From Luminiphilus sp. (GTDB taxonomy: Bacteria; Pseudomonadota; Gammaproteobacteria; Pseudomonadales; Halieaceae): a DNA stretch of 47,329 nt. A program made the position numbers and the translations under genes. Shown one piece after another: positions 7,717 to 16,642 of the stretch (within the stretch, counting starts at the first letter, position 1; each line of letters starts with the position of its first letter). The stretch is taken from positions 1 through 47,329 of the forward strand of contig JAQWYY010000001.1 of assembly GCA_029253705.1 (NCBI GenBank), in the 5' to 3' direction. The notes under the pieces were generated by a model. The model saw only the letters and a program-made list of their open reading frames with translations, made no database searches and was not told the origin of the DNA.

Positions 7717-7753
7717 GCTGAATTTTATGATGGCCTGTATTCTCAGCAGGGCT
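7704..7753 (+). repeat. long-loop inverted repeat over the radA stop codon
   Basis: AGCCCTGCTG (7704-7713, last codons of radA) is the exact reverse complement of CAGCAGGGCT (7744-7753), with a 30-nt loop. A CGGC-AAT-GCCG stem follows at once. It lies between convergent radA and ettA and may help end transcription or protect the 3' end. There is no U-run. Confidence 0.3.
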
Positions 7754-7773
7754 CGGCAATGCCGTCCTTAAGC

Positions 7774-9444
7774 TCAGCCCATTAATTTACGGTGCTTCAC
7801 TCGGCTGGGCATATCGGCGTCTTTACCCAGGCGCGCGACCCGATCCTCCTCATATTCTGTAAAGTTCCCTTGGTGAAACGCCACGCTTCCGTCGTCTTCA
7901 TACGCCAAAATATGGGTGGCAATACGGTCTAAAAACCAGCGGTCGTGTGAAATGACCAGAGCCGAGCCCGGGAACGCGAGTATGGCCTCTTCCAGAGCTC
8001 GAAGGGTTTCAATGTCGAGGTCGTTAGTGGGCTCATCGAGCAGCAGCATGTTGCCACCTTGTTTTAGCAGCTTAGCTAGGTGCAGACGGTTGCGTTCACC
8101 CCCCGACAGATCTTTCACAAATTTTTGTTGGTCCGAACCTTTAAAGTTAAAGCGTCCAACGTAGGAGCGCGAAGGCACTTCGTAACTGCCAATGCGCATA
8201 ATATCGAGACCATCAGAGATTTCTTCCCACACTGTTTTGCTGCCGTCTAGGTCATCTCGGGATTGATCAACGTAAGACAATTGCACCGTTTCGCCCAGTT
8301 CAATTTCACCACCATCGGGGTTTTCAATACCCATTAACAATTTGAAGAGTGTGGATTTACCCATGCCGTTGGCGCCAATAATGCCCACGATGCTTCCGGT
8401 CGGCACGGTGAAGCTGACGTCGTCAAAAAGCAGGCGGTCGCCGAAGGTTTTTCTGAGGTTTTTAACTTCAATAACTTTGTCGCCCAGTCTGGGTCCCGGT
8501 GGAATGTATATTTCGTTCGTTTCGTTACGCGTTTGGAATTCTTGGGAATTTAATTCCTCAAAACGCGCAAGTCGGGCTTTGCTTTTGGCTTGACGGCCCT
8601 TGGGGTTGGATCGCACCCACTCAAGTTCGGCTTTAATGGCTTTTTGGTGGGCCGCCTCGGTGCGCTGTTCTTGTTCAAGGCGAGTCTCTTTGGCTTCTAG
8701 CCATGTTGAGTAATTACCTTCGTAGGGAATACCTCGGCCACGATCCAGTTCCAAGATCCAGCCGGCTGCGTTATCCAAGAAATAGCGGTCGTGCGTAATA
8801 GCTACCACAGTACCGGAAAAATTTTCAAGGAAGCGCTCAAGCCAGGCTACCGACTCTGCGTCGAGGTGGTTAGTCGGTTCGTCGAGCAACAGCATGTCGG
8901 GCTCTGACAACAGAAGCCGGCATAGTGCGACCCGGCGCCGCTCTCCGCCAGACAGCGTTGTTACGTCGCTATCCCAAGGCGGCAGCCGCAGCGCATTGGC
9001 TGCAATGTCGAGGCGTGTATCAAGGTTGTGGGCATCCTTCGCCTGAATGACATCCTCATAGCGCGCTTGTTTTTTCGCTAGCTCATCAAAGTCGGCATCG
9101 GGCTCTGCGTAGGCGGCATAAACCGCGTCTAGACCTTGCAGAGCGTCAATGGCTTCCTGCACCCCCTCCTCAACATTGCCACGAACATCCTTGTCGGGGT
9201 TCAGCTGTGGCTCCTGAGGCAGGTAGCCAATGTTAATGCCAGGCTGTGGCCTGGCCTCGCCCTGAATGTCGGTATCGAGGCCTGCCATGATTTTCAGCAG
9301 TGTCGACTTTCCGGCGCCATTAAGGCCAAGCACGCCTATTTTGGCGCCGGGGAAAAAGGACAAAGAGATATCTTTGAGAATTTCACGTTTGGGTGGGACC
9401 ATTTTGCCAACGCGGTTCATGGTGTAAACGTATTGCGCGCACAT
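7774..9444 (-). CDS. ettA: energy-dependent translational throttle protein EttA (ABC-F)
   Basis: 556-residue ABC-F protein that binds the ribosomal E site and gates early elongation according to ATP/ADP. It has two ABC domains: Walker A GLNGAGKST with signature LSGGERRRVAL, and GANGMGKST with signature LSGGERNRLHL. Both Walker B segments read LLLDEPTNHLDAE / LLLDEPTNDLDIE. The interdomain linker with the EWVRSNPKGRQAKSKARL stretch (P-site tRNA interaction motif region) is intact. There are no membrane segments. Sequence and length follow EttA rather than Uup or YheS; for example it opens YVYTMNRVGKMVPPKREILK. No good ribosome-binding site is seen before ATG 9444. Confidence 0.96.
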   Translation of the reverse strand: MCAQYVYTMNRVGKMVPPKREILKDISLSFFPGAKIGVLGLNGAGKSTLLKIMAGLDTDIQGEARPQPGINIGYLPQEPQLNPDKDVRGNVEEGVQEAIDALQGLDAVYAAYAEPDADFDELAKKQARYEDVIQAKDAHNLDTRLDIAANALRLPPWDSDVTTLSGGERRRVALCRLLLSEPDMLLLDEPTNHLDAESVAWLERFLENFSGTVVAITHDRYFLDNAAGWILELDRGRGIPYEGNYSTWLEAKETRLEQEQRTEAAHQKAIKAELEWVRSNPKGRQAKSKARLARFEELNSQEFQTRNETNEIYIPPGPRLGDKVIEVKNLRKTFGDRLLFDDVSFTVPTGSIVGIIGANGMGKSTLFKLLMGIENPDGGEIELGETVQLSYVDQSRDDLDGSKTVWEEISDGLDIMRIGSYEVPSRSYVGRFNFKGSDQQKFVKDLSGGERNRLHLAKLLKQGGNMLLLDEPTNDLDIETLRALEEAILAFPGSALVISHDRWFLDRIATHILAYEDDGSVAFHQGNFTEYEEDRVARLGKDADMPSRVKHRKLMG

Positions 9445-9543
9445 AGGACAAGCTCGTTATTTATCGGGTGGAATGAGTGTGTTTATTGTACGGACGCATC
9501 TTAACCGATGGCGACGGTCAAAGATGACTAAAAGTATTTTGTA

Positions 9544-9572
9544 TTGAATTTTCGCAGCTATTTAGTTAGCCT
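9544..9572 (+). promoter_or_regulatory. candidate marR promoter giving a leaderless transcript
   Basis: TTGAAT (9544-9549), a 17-nt spacer and TAGCCT (9567-9572) would place the transcription start at about 9579, which is the A of the marR ATG. The -10 is weak (TA...T kept). No ribosome-binding site precedes the ATG, which fits a leaderless mRNA. This is inference. Confidence 0.35.
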
Positions 9573-9580
9573 AACTAAAT
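9560..9580. promoter_or_regulatory. perfect 21-bp palindrome, likely MarR operator
   Basis: ATTTAGTTAG (9560-9569), a central C (9570) and CTAACTAAAT (9571-9580) form a perfect inverted repeat. MarR proteins bind near-palindromes of about this size and usually repress their own gene. Here the site covers the candidate -10 and the first two bases of the marR start codon at 9579. Confidence 0.7.
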
Positions 9581-10061
9581 GATTAAGCAGCCTTCAAGCC
9601 CCTCCGTGGTTTATCGAGCCTTTAGGCTCATGCGCATTCTCAGCGAAAACGCCCAGCGTGAATTGGATAACCGCCTCCCTGACACGCTGACATCACGCCA
9701 GTTTGAGGTTCTGAACCGACTCTATTTTGTAGGAGATCAAACGGCTTCTGAGCTGGCCGCCGCATTTGACGTATCTGCCCCTTCAATGAGTCAAATGATC
9801 ACACGGCTTCGGCTTGAGGGGGTCATTGAAACGAGTCGTAAATCTGATGACGCACGCGCCAAGCTTGTTCGCATCACTGAGTACGGCAAGGGTATTCTGG
9901 AATCCACCGTCCAATCTTTGATGTCCGGTTTTGAGCCGGTTGAGGAAGCCTTAGGCAATACGCGGTTACAACATTTGCTCCAAGAATTGGAGTCGGTACA
10001 CGGTGCTTTGAGTGGCGCAGCCTCAAAGACCACCGGTAAGGACGCTGATGCCGAGCCCTAG
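9579..10061 (+). CDS. MarR-family transcriptional regulator
   Basis: 160-residue winged-helix regulator with dimerisation helices at each end. The DNA-binding core is LTSRQFEVLNRLYFVGDQTASELAAAFDVSAPSMSQMITRLRLEGVIETSRKSDDARAKLVRITEYGKG (about 37-106), with the recognition helix near SAPSMSQMITRL and the wing containing the usual D-D-A-R (SDDARAKLVRIT). No cysteine sensor is present. The ATG at 9579 has no Shine-Dalgarno sequence; the palindrome overlaps it, so the message may be leaderless, or the true start could be the GTG at 9608 or ATG at 9630. It overlaps the next gene by 14 nt, so the membrane protein is its probable regulatory target along with itself. The ligand is unknown. Confidence 0.88.
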   Translation: MIKQPSSPSVVYRAFRLMRILSENAQRELDNRLPDTLTSRQFEVLNRLYFVGDQTASELAAAFDVSAPSMSQMITRLRLEGVIETSRKSDDARAKLVRITEYGKGILESTVQSLMSGFEPVEEALGNTRLQHLLQELESVHGALSGAASKTTGKDADAEP

Positions 10062-11070
10062 ATCTCGGAAGGATGACGGTGCGGGCGACCTGAAGACTGG
10101 TCCCAATCAGTCACGCAAATGGAACAATCCATTGCAGTGGATGGCAGGGGTAGTGCTGATTTGGACGGCCAGTACGCTTACTTTTTTTCTGGCGGCGGCA
10201 TCTTCGCCATCCCTGCCACCAATAGCCCATGGGGCATTGTTAAACTTACTCACGCTTTACCTGCCGGTTTTCTCACTGGTGGTTTGCTTGCTTCTCTTTC
10301 TTACTCGAAAGCGTGGGGCGATTGATTGGCGGCATAATTTTTCCCTTGATCAGATGACGGCGGTTAAAGAGAGCGTCATGGTCTTTGGCTATCTGCTGAT
10401 AACGCAGCTGCTGTTGGGTGTCTGGGGACATGCTGGTCTACACTTTCCCGGGCCCGACATGTACGACCCGCTTCTTCACGATTTGCGAGGTGTTGCTATC
10501 TGGGTTGCGCTGTACGTGGCGACTTATATCGCGATGCCTGTTGCTTGGTTATTTTATCGTTCTTTTGACTGGTTAGGCTTGCTCAATTCACTGAGGTGGA
10601 AGCGTGATCTTTGGATTATAGGTGTGTACTGGGCGCTGGATTTCTTTGGTCCCATCGTATTCGGAGCACCCTTCTTTGGCCTCGATCCTTGGCTGTATGC
10701 TCTGGGAATTCCCGGTGGAATTGTTGTGAATACCTTGGGCGCCGGGTTGCCTGTCGTGATCCTCATGCATATTATTTTGATACCGCGCCTGACGGTCATT
10801 TTTAACAGCAAGTTCACAGTAATTGCTATCGCAGGACTTTTTTATGCCATTTTTAGCCTGTTTGACCCCGGCGTCGACTACAGCAATGGGCAACAAGCGC
10901 TGTTGAGTGTGGCTTATATTGTCATGACCCAGACACTCGTGGGCATGGGGAAGGCGGCTTTTACGGTGGTAACTGGCAATCCTTTTATCCACTTCATCAC
11001 ACTGCACGTGCTGAGTGCCAGAGTACCTCTAGACACCGCGATGTATGGAGAGATTTTCAGCGGCCAGTAG
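10048..11070 (+). CDS. polytopic membrane protein of unknown function, coupled to marR
   Basis: 340 residues from ATG 10048, chosen over the track start at 10012 because TAAGGA lies 5 nt upstream and the start then overlaps the marR stop by only 14 nt. After a basic, polar N terminus (~30 residues) there are about eight hydrophobic segments, for example WMAGVVLIWTASTLTFFLAA, LLTLYLPVFSLVVCLLLFL, VFGYLLITQLLLGVW, GVAIWVALYVATYIAMPVAWLFY and TVIAIAGLFYAIFSLF. I see no transporter signature or CPBP-type glutamate motif. Fusion of regulation by overlap with a MarR gene suggests a stress or small-molecule response, but I do not recognise the family. Confidence 0.7.
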   Translation: MPSPRSRKDDGAGDLKTGPNQSRKWNNPLQWMAGVVLIWTASTLTFFLAAASSPSLPPIAHGALLNLLTLYLPVFSLVVCLLLFLTRKRGAIDWRHNFSLDQMTAVKESVMVFGYLLITQLLLGVWGHAGLHFPGPDMYDPLLHDLRGVAIWVALYVATYIAMPVAWLFYRSFDWLGLLNSLRWKRDLWIIGVYWALDFFGPIVFGAPFFGLDPWLYALGIPGGIVVNTLGAGLPVVILMHIILIPRLTVIFNSKFTVIAIAGLFYAIFSLFDPGVDYSNGQQALLSVAYIVMTQTLVGMGKAAFTVVTGNPFIHFITLHVLSARVPLDTAMYGEIFSGQ

Positions 11071-11079
11071 GTATACCTA
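11068..11079. repeat. 12-bp perfect palindrome at the end of the membrane protein gene
   Basis: TAGGTATACCTA is its own reverse complement and includes the TAG stop codon at 11068-11070. It begins the 187-nt gap before the TonB receptor. It might be a regulator site for the receptor or chance; the rest of the gap shows no strong promoter. Confidence 0.3.
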
Positions 11080-11257
11080 ACCCAACTAACGAGCGGCGGC
11101 CGCAGCTGGCGTCCAATACGACCTTTCGAGAATAGTTCCATCTAATCGCTCCCACAGACCGTTTTATCGCTTATGCCTTCATGTCGGCGGCTACAACCAG
11201 TAGCGTGAGCGGGCTAATAAATAACAATTCTAATTTTTTTTGGAGAGTCCCAAGACT

Positions 11258-14248
11258 ATGTCCCAACAAAAAGGTTTTAAAAAAGCACCGCTGGCGGCAG
11301 GGGTTGCTCTGGCAGTAGCGTCTCAGCTGAGTTTTGCCCAAGACGCGCCTGATGAAGTCAGTAGCGGCGTTTCAGACCCGGCGATGGAAGAAGTGATCGT
11401 AACTGGCATCCGTCAGAGTCTTCAGAAGTCCGCGGACATCAAACGCGATAACGCGGGTGTTGTGGATGCAATCACGGCTGAAGATATTGGTGCATTTCCT
11501 GATACCAACTTGGCAGAAGCACTTCAGCGCGTTACTGGAGTGGCGATTGATCGAACCCGTGGCGAAGGTCAGTATGTGACCGTCCGTGGTTTTGGTCCCG
11601 CTTTTAACCTAGTCACGCTTAACGGTCGTCAAATGCCAACAACGGGTGGCGACAGCCGATCATTCGACTTCAGCAACCTAGCGGTTGAGGGCGTTTCGAG
11701 AGTTGAGGTCTACAAAAGCGGTAAGGCCGACGTCCCGACGGGCGGCATTGGTTCTACCATAAATATTGTAACGACACGTCCTTTGGAGGCGCCGGGTTTT
11801 AACGCTACGGTCGCTGCATCGGCCATGCACGATACGTCAACAGAGACGGGCGATGACTTCACCCCTGAAGTGTCTTTGCTGATTTCAAATACCTTCCTTG
11901 ACGACACTGTGGGTATTTCTTTGAGTGCAGTACGCCAGGAGCGAAACAATGGCGCTGCTACTGCGAGTGTTGGCGGTTGGCGTAGTTTTGCCGGAGACGT
12001 AGATAACTGCTGGTGTAGCGCACGACCCTCTGAGTGGGGCGGTATTCCCTACGATTTGGCATCGCAGCAAAACAGACCCACGAGTGCTGACGAGCAATAT
12101 TCAGTGCCGCAGAACACAGGCTATGAGTTTGCCGAGTGGGATCGCGTGCGAACTAACGGGCAGCTGACCATGCAGTGGGCACCAACGGAGCGTCTGACTG
12201 CGACCGTTGATTACACTTACTCTGAAGTAGAGCTTGAGCGCACCTTTACCAACTACTCGGCTTGGTACAACTTTGGTGGTCAGGAAACGGTTTGGGATGG
12301 CAATAACAGCAATGCGTCGCCAACCACCTACGCTGAATTCAACGGCGGTACCGGTGACTTCGCTATGGCCGGTGGCAGCGATGCGACCGTCGCCGAAAAC
12401 ACCTCGATTGGCATTAACTTGGCTTGGGATGTGACTGATCGACTGTCACTCATGTTTGATTATCACGACTCTGATGCCGAGCAGCGCCCCGACAGTCCGT
12501 TTGGCAGCGCTTCGCAGCTGGCCATTTCTGCATTTTCTCGGGATAAGACAACAACTTACTTCGATCGTGGAGATTTACCGGTTCTAGCTTTGGATCTGTC
12601 TAACCCTCTCAGTACTGACGATATGATTGTAACTGGTAGCGTATTCGCGAATGACTACGCCAAAATGGAAATTGAACAGGCCCGATTTGGGGGTTCATTC
12701 GACTTTAACCCTGATGGCGTCGTAAAGAACATCGACTTTGGTGTTGAGTTTACTGAAGTCAACAACCGTTCGGCGGGCTCTGTAGTGCAGCGTGACGCTT
12801 GGGGTGGTGTATCCCAGGTAGGTGCTATTGCAGACCTTTTGACCGAGGTGTCCTCTGCCGGTCGGTTTGATGACATTTCAGGTGGCAGTGATCCTGAGCT
12901 GGTGACAAATTATTACGGTTTTGACATGCCTGCGCTTATTGAGCGCACGGAGCAGTTGATGGCCAGCGGTGATGCCGCCACTTTTGCGGTGCCTGATATG
13001 GGTGATTGCGGAACGGGTCTTTGTGCCTCCAGCACCTACAGTTCTGATCGACGCACCACAGAAGAGCAGCTCGCAGCTTACTTTCAGGTGAATATGGGCT
13101 TTGATATTGGCGCAGTGCCTGTTGATGTTCGGCTTGGCGTGCGCTACGAAGAGACCGATATCGATTCCCAAGCATTGGCACCTAGCTATTCGCGGATCGA
13201 CTGGGTTGGCGGCAATGAGTTTAGCGCAGTCCCGGGAGACGCAGACTTTACCGAGCTAAGTGGTAGCTACGACAACGTGTTGCCTAATCTAGATGTCAAA
13301 GTGGGCTTGACCGAAACAATAGTGGCTCGATTCTCCTACAGCAAAACAATGACTCGCCCCAACTATGCAGATATTCAGGGTGGCCAAACCATTGACCAAC
13401 TGCTGCGAATCGATGGTGGCACAGGATCTCGGGGTAACCCAAACCTCAAGCCCTTCGAGTCTGACAACATTGACCTGTCTTTTGAGTGGTACTACGGCGA
13501 TGCCAGCTACTTCTCTGTGGGCTACTTCACAAAAGACGTTGAAAATTTCATTGGCTTCGCCGAATTCAATGAAACGCTGTTTGACCTTCCACACCCGGGT
13601 AACGGCAGTTATGCCGATGAGGCCAGGGCGGCGTTAGGTAACGCGGCGACTTCCGGTGAATTGTATGATTGGATTCTGGCTAATAAAGCTGGATCTCCGG
13701 GGGTCAACACGGCTAACGGTTCAATCACTGGTCAGTCTGGTGACAGTCTTGCTAACTTCCGCGTGACTGCGCCAATTAACCAAGATGACGATACCGTCGA
13801 TGGTTGGGAAATTAACCTTCAGCACACCTTTGGTCAGACGGGCTTTGGCTTTATCGCAAATGCCACATTGGTTGAATCAGACACCGAATATGATAATACC
13901 GACCGCACCCAGCAGTTTGTGGTCTCTGGTATTGGTGATTCGGCTAACCTGATTGGCTTTTATGAGAATGATCGATTCTCAATTCGAGTGGCTTATAACT
14001 GGCGGGATGATTTCCTCGCCGGTACCGGCCAGGCCAACGTTGGCGCAATTCCACCGACCTACGTCGGAGAGTACGACCAGTGGGATATCGGTGCGCAGTT
14101 CCATGTGACTGATAACCTGTCGGTTTTTGCGGACGCAATCAACATTACGGACGAGACAACCTACGTCTACGGACGGAGCGAATCTCAGCCACTGTTCGTT
14201 GCACAACAGGGTGCTCGATACAATGTAGGTGTTCGCTATACCTTCTGA
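11258..14248 (+). CDS. TonB-dependent receptor, probable beta-glucan oligosaccharide importer
   Basis: Outer-membrane 22-strand transporter of 996 residues from ATG 11258 (GGAGAG about 10 nt upstream; the TTG at 11240 in the track is unlikely). A signal peptide ends near SQLSFAQ. The TonB box region is MEEVIVTGIRQSLQ, followed by the plug domain (AITAEDIGAFPDTNLAEALQRVTGVAIDRTRGEGQYVTVRGFGP ... INIVTTRP). The barrel ends in a C-terminal aromatic (YNVGVRYTF) as outer-membrane proteins do. The plug is typical of the large TonB receptor subfamily of Xanthomonas, Caulobacter and marine gammaproteobacteria, which often sits beside SapC and halogenase-like genes, as here. Substrate is inferred from the GH3 and GH16 genes downstream. 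It has its own terminator. Confidence 0.93.
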   Translation: MSQQKGFKKAPLAAGVALAVASQLSFAQDAPDEVSSGVSDPAMEEVIVTGIRQSLQKSADIKRDNAGVVDAITAEDIGAFPDTNLAEALQRVTGVAIDRTRGEGQYVTVRGFGPAFNLVTLNGRQMPTTGGDSRSFDFSNLAVEGVSRVEVYKSGKADVPTGGIGSTINIVTTRPLEAPGFNATVAASAMHDTSTETGDDFTPEVSLLISNTFLDDTVGISLSAVRQERNNGAATASVGGWRSFAGDVDNCWCSARPSEWGGIPYDLASQQNRPTSADEQYSVPQNTGYEFAEWDRVRTNGQLTMQWAPTERLTATVDYTYSEVELERTFTNYSAWYNFGGQETVWDGNNSNASPTTYAEFNGGTGDFAMAGGSDATVAENTSIGINLAWDVTDRLSLMFDYHDSDAEQRPDSPFGSASQLAISAFSRDKTTTYFDRGDLPVLALDLSNPLSTDDMIVTGSVFANDYAKMEIEQARFGGSFDFNPDGVVKNIDFGVEFTEVNNRSAGSVVQRDAWGGVSQVGAIADLLTEVSSAGRFDDISGGSDPELVTNYYGFDMPALIERTEQLMASGDAATFAVPDMGDCGTGLCASSTYSSDRRTTEEQLAAYFQVNMGFDIGAVPVDVRLGVRYEETDIDSQALAPSYSRIDWVGGNEFSAVPGDADFTELSGSYDNVLPNLDVKVGLTETIVARFSYSKTMTRPNYADIQGGQTIDQLLRIDGGTGSRGNPNLKPFESDNIDLSFEWYYGDASYFSVGYFTKDVENFIGFAEFNETLFDLPHPGNGSYADEARAALGNAATSGELYDWILANKAGSPGVNTANGSITGQSGDSLANFRVTAPINQDDDTVDGWEINLQHTFGQTGFGFIANATLVESDTEYDNTDRTQQFVVSGIGDSANLIGFYENDRFSIRVAYNWRDDFLAGTGQANVGAIPPTYVGEYDQWDIGAQFHVTDNLSVFADAINITDETTYVYGRSESQPLFVAQQGARYNVGVRYTF

Positions 14249-14268
14249 TGCCGCAAGGCACTGATGAC

Positions 14269-14292
14269 AAAGCTGCCCTCGGGCAGCTTTTG
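14269..14292 (+). terminator. intrinsic terminator after the TonB receptor
   Basis: AAAGCTGCC (14269-14277), loop CTCG, GGCAGCTTT (14282-14290), then T. The 9-bp GC-rich stem begins 20 nt after the receptor stop and ends in TTTT. It should separate the receptor from the downstream cassette, at least in part. Confidence 0.8.
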
Positions 14293-14348
14293 TCGTTTAA
14301 AGAGCGTTAAAATAAGCGCTGATAAGAACAAGGTTACAGGCTAGATTA

Positions 14349-15920
14349 ATGCGTACAACTGAGCATGTCGTTATTGTAGGTGGTGGTACTGCTGGCTGGC
14401 TCACCGCGGCTAGACTGGGTGCAATGGCTAACCGTCAATTCGATATCACTTTGGTGGAGTCGCCCAGTGTTCCCACAGTGGGTGTTGGCGAAGGTACCTG
14501 GCCATCAATGAAGGCTACGCTGCAGGCGATTGGGCTGTCAGAACGGGTTTTAATTTCAGAGTGCGACGCCAGTTTGAAGCAGGGCACGCTATTCCATGGC
14601 TGGCGGACCGGCGCTGGGGATGACAGTTATTTGCATCCGTTTAGTTTGCCCCCCGAGTACGCGTCAAAAAATATTGCTGAATATTGGCGACGAGATGGAT
14701 TGCGCTATCCATTCCACGAAGTTGTCACGCCCCAAACACTTATCGCAACTACTTACAAAGCGCCTAAAACAGCGGATACCCCAGACTACGCGTTTGCGCT
14801 TAATTATGGGTATCACGTCGATGCAGTGAAGTTTGCCGAACTGTTGCGGCGACACAGTATCTCGCATTTTGGGGTGCGGCATGTAGAAGGCCATGTTGCC
14901 GGTGTGAACAGCGACGCCGAGGGTTTCCTCACGAGCTTAGAGCTTGAGGGCGGTGATCGGTTATCGGGCGACTTTTTTGTCGATTGTTCGGGTCAGAGAG
15001 CCCTGCTTATTGGTGGCCATTTCCAAATGTCCTTTGAGTCGGCTCGGCAGGTGCTGCCTAATAATCGGGCTGTGGTGGCTCAAGTGCCTTACAACGAACC
15101 CAACGATGAAATCCACTCTTGCACACAGTCGAGTGCTCAAGACTGCGGCTGGATTTGGGATATTGGTCTTCAGTCTCGTCGTGGCATTGGCTATGTTCAC
15201 AATGCCGACCTGATCTCCGAAGCTGATGCAACTCAGGCCCTTCGAGACTATGCCGAGCAATCGGTGGGAGCCCAAGTTGCCAAAGATTTAGCGTGCCGCA
15301 CGCTAAATTTTGAACCTGGCTATCGCACTACTCCCTGGACCCATAATTGTGTGGCTGTAGGCTTGTCTGCTGGATTTATAGAGCCTTTAGAAGCATCAGC
15401 TCTGGCCATGATTGAACAGGCGGCTTCATTTTTGGTTGAAAGCTTTCCTGTAAACCGAGATCTTATGGGGCCAGCCTCCCGCGCGTTTAATCGTAAAATG
15501 CAGAGCAATTGGGCAAGTATTCAGGAATTTCTCAAGCTCCACTATGTATTAAGCGATCGTGACGACACGCCCTATTGGCGGCAGGCAAAAGATGAAGCGG
15601 GTATCTCAGAGGCGCTGTCAGACAAGCTGGCTTTGTGGCAGGTTCGGGCGCCTTGGCACCCTGACACACCACGTATTGATGAGCTATTTCCTGCCGCGAG
15701 CTATCAGTACGTTTGGCTCGGTATGAACGGCCATCTCAATGGCGTGTTAGGGTCAGAAAAACAGGGTGGCACAAATAACGTTGGCAACAGCTCTGATCTT
15801 GACTCTATCTTATTCAAGGTGAGGGAGCGTGCCCTGCAATTGTCACGAGCTATGCCGGGGAATCGGCAATTGCTCAATGCCCTTCGAATGAATAACCCTG
15901 CAGCGACGGTAACAGCATGA
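14349..15920 (+). CDS. flavin-dependent halogenase-like protein, first copy (WxWxIP motif altered)
   Basis: 523-residue protein of the tryptophan-halogenase family. The N-terminal FAD-binding motif is GGGTAGW (about 11-17). K77 in DASLKQG aligns with the catalytic lysine (K79 in PrnA/RebH). The SAGFIEPLEAS segment matches the family region with the active-site glutamate. The family signature WxWxIP reads WIWDI followed by G (268-273), so the proline is missing. FAD-dependent halogenases use HOCl made at the flavin to chlorinate or brominate indoles and phenols. Proteins of this class next to TonB receptors have no settled substrate. Its stop overlaps the SapC start by 4 nt (ATGA), and it is the first gene of a tightly packed group. 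Confidence 0.85.
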   Translation: MRTTEHVVIVGGGTAGWLTAARLGAMANRQFDITLVESPSVPTVGVGEGTWPSMKATLQAIGLSERVLISECDASLKQGTLFHGWRTGAGDDSYLHPFSLPPEYASKNIAEYWRRDGLRYPFHEVVTPQTLIATTYKAPKTADTPDYAFALNYGYHVDAVKFAELLRRHSISHFGVRHVEGHVAGVNSDAEGFLTSLELEGGDRLSGDFFVDCSGQRALLIGGHFQMSFESARQVLPNNRAVVAQVPYNEPNDEIHSCTQSSAQDCGWIWDIGLQSRRGIGYVHNADLISEADATQALRDYAEQSVGAQVAKDLACRTLNFEPGYRTTPWTHNCVAVGLSAGFIEPLEASALAMIEQAASFLVESFPVNRDLMGPASRAFNRKMQSNWASIQEFLKLHYVLSDRDDTPYWRQAKDEAGISEALSDKLALWQVRAPWHPDTPRIDELFPAASYQYVWLGMNGHLNGVLGSEKQGGTNNVGNSSDLDSILFKVRERALQLSRAMPGNRQLLNALRMNNPAATVTA

Positions 15921-16642
15921 GCAACTTTCAAATACTCAATAACGTCGACCATAAAGATCTGCGTATCGTGGAAGCGGTGGGTCCGGAGTTCGGGGATGAC
16001 ATTCACAGTTGCCCCGCATACACCTTTGAATTTAGAGACCTTCAGGTGGATTTTCCGATTTTGCTGCAAGCCACCGAGCACGATGGGCTAATACCTGTGG
16101 CAGTCATGGGATTTGAGCCGGGGGAAAACCTGTTTTTAAAGAACTCCGAATGGGCGGCGCTGAGTCGGCCTGCGTTCATGCGCAAGGGCCCATTTTTGAT
16201 TGGGCAGCACCAGTCGGAAGAGGGCGAAGAGGTGCGATTGTTGAGCGTCGACATGGCGCATCCTCGAGTCTCCCAGGGCGCACAGGGGGAGGCTGTTTTT
16301 CAGCCACTGGGTGGGAGAACTCAGTACCTCGAACAGCAGGCCGATTTACTGGAAAAAATCCATGAAGGCGCAGGCCATACCCAGCGATTTACGCAATGTC
16401 TTGCGGATCTCGACCTTGTTGAGTCAATTACCCTCGATATAAGTTTGCAGGATGGATCCAAAAATCAGTTGATTGGCTTTTCGGCGATCAACGAAGATAA
16501 CGTAAGGGCTTTGTCGGCAGAGAGTCTCGAGCTGCTGTCCCAGCAGGGGTTCATCATGCCCTTATTCATGATGCTGGCCTCATTGTCGAATATGGGGCGG
16601 CTGATTCAATTTAAACAACAAATCCGAGACGCTAAACAGTGA
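15917..16642 (+). CDS. SapC-family protein
   Basis: 241 residues, matching the SapC family: CPAYTFEFRDLQVDFPILLQ, then PVAVMGFEPGENLFL, RPAFMRKGPFLIG and C-terminal FSAINEDNVRALSAESLELLSQQGFIMPLFMMLASLSNMGRLI. No signal peptide or membrane segment is evident, so it is probably cytoplasmic or peripheral. The name comes from a Campylobacter S-layer locus, but the biochemical role is not established. In gammaproteobacteria it is found with TonB receptors, halogenase-like genes and FIH-type cupins, exactly this context. Translationally coupled to both neighbours (ATGA upstream, GTGA downstream). Confidence 0.85.
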   Translation: MSNFQILNNVDHKDLRIVEAVGPEFGDDIHSCPAYTFEFRDLQVDFPILLQATEHDGLIPVAVMGFEPGENLFLKNSEWAALSRPAFMRKGPFLIGQHQSEEGEEVRLLSVDMAHPRVSQGAQGEAVFQPLGGRTQYLEQQADLLEKIHEGAGHTQRFTQCLADLDLVESITLDISLQDGSKNQLIGFSAINEDNVRALSAESLELLSQQGFIMPLFMMLASLSNMGRLIQFKQQIRDAKQ

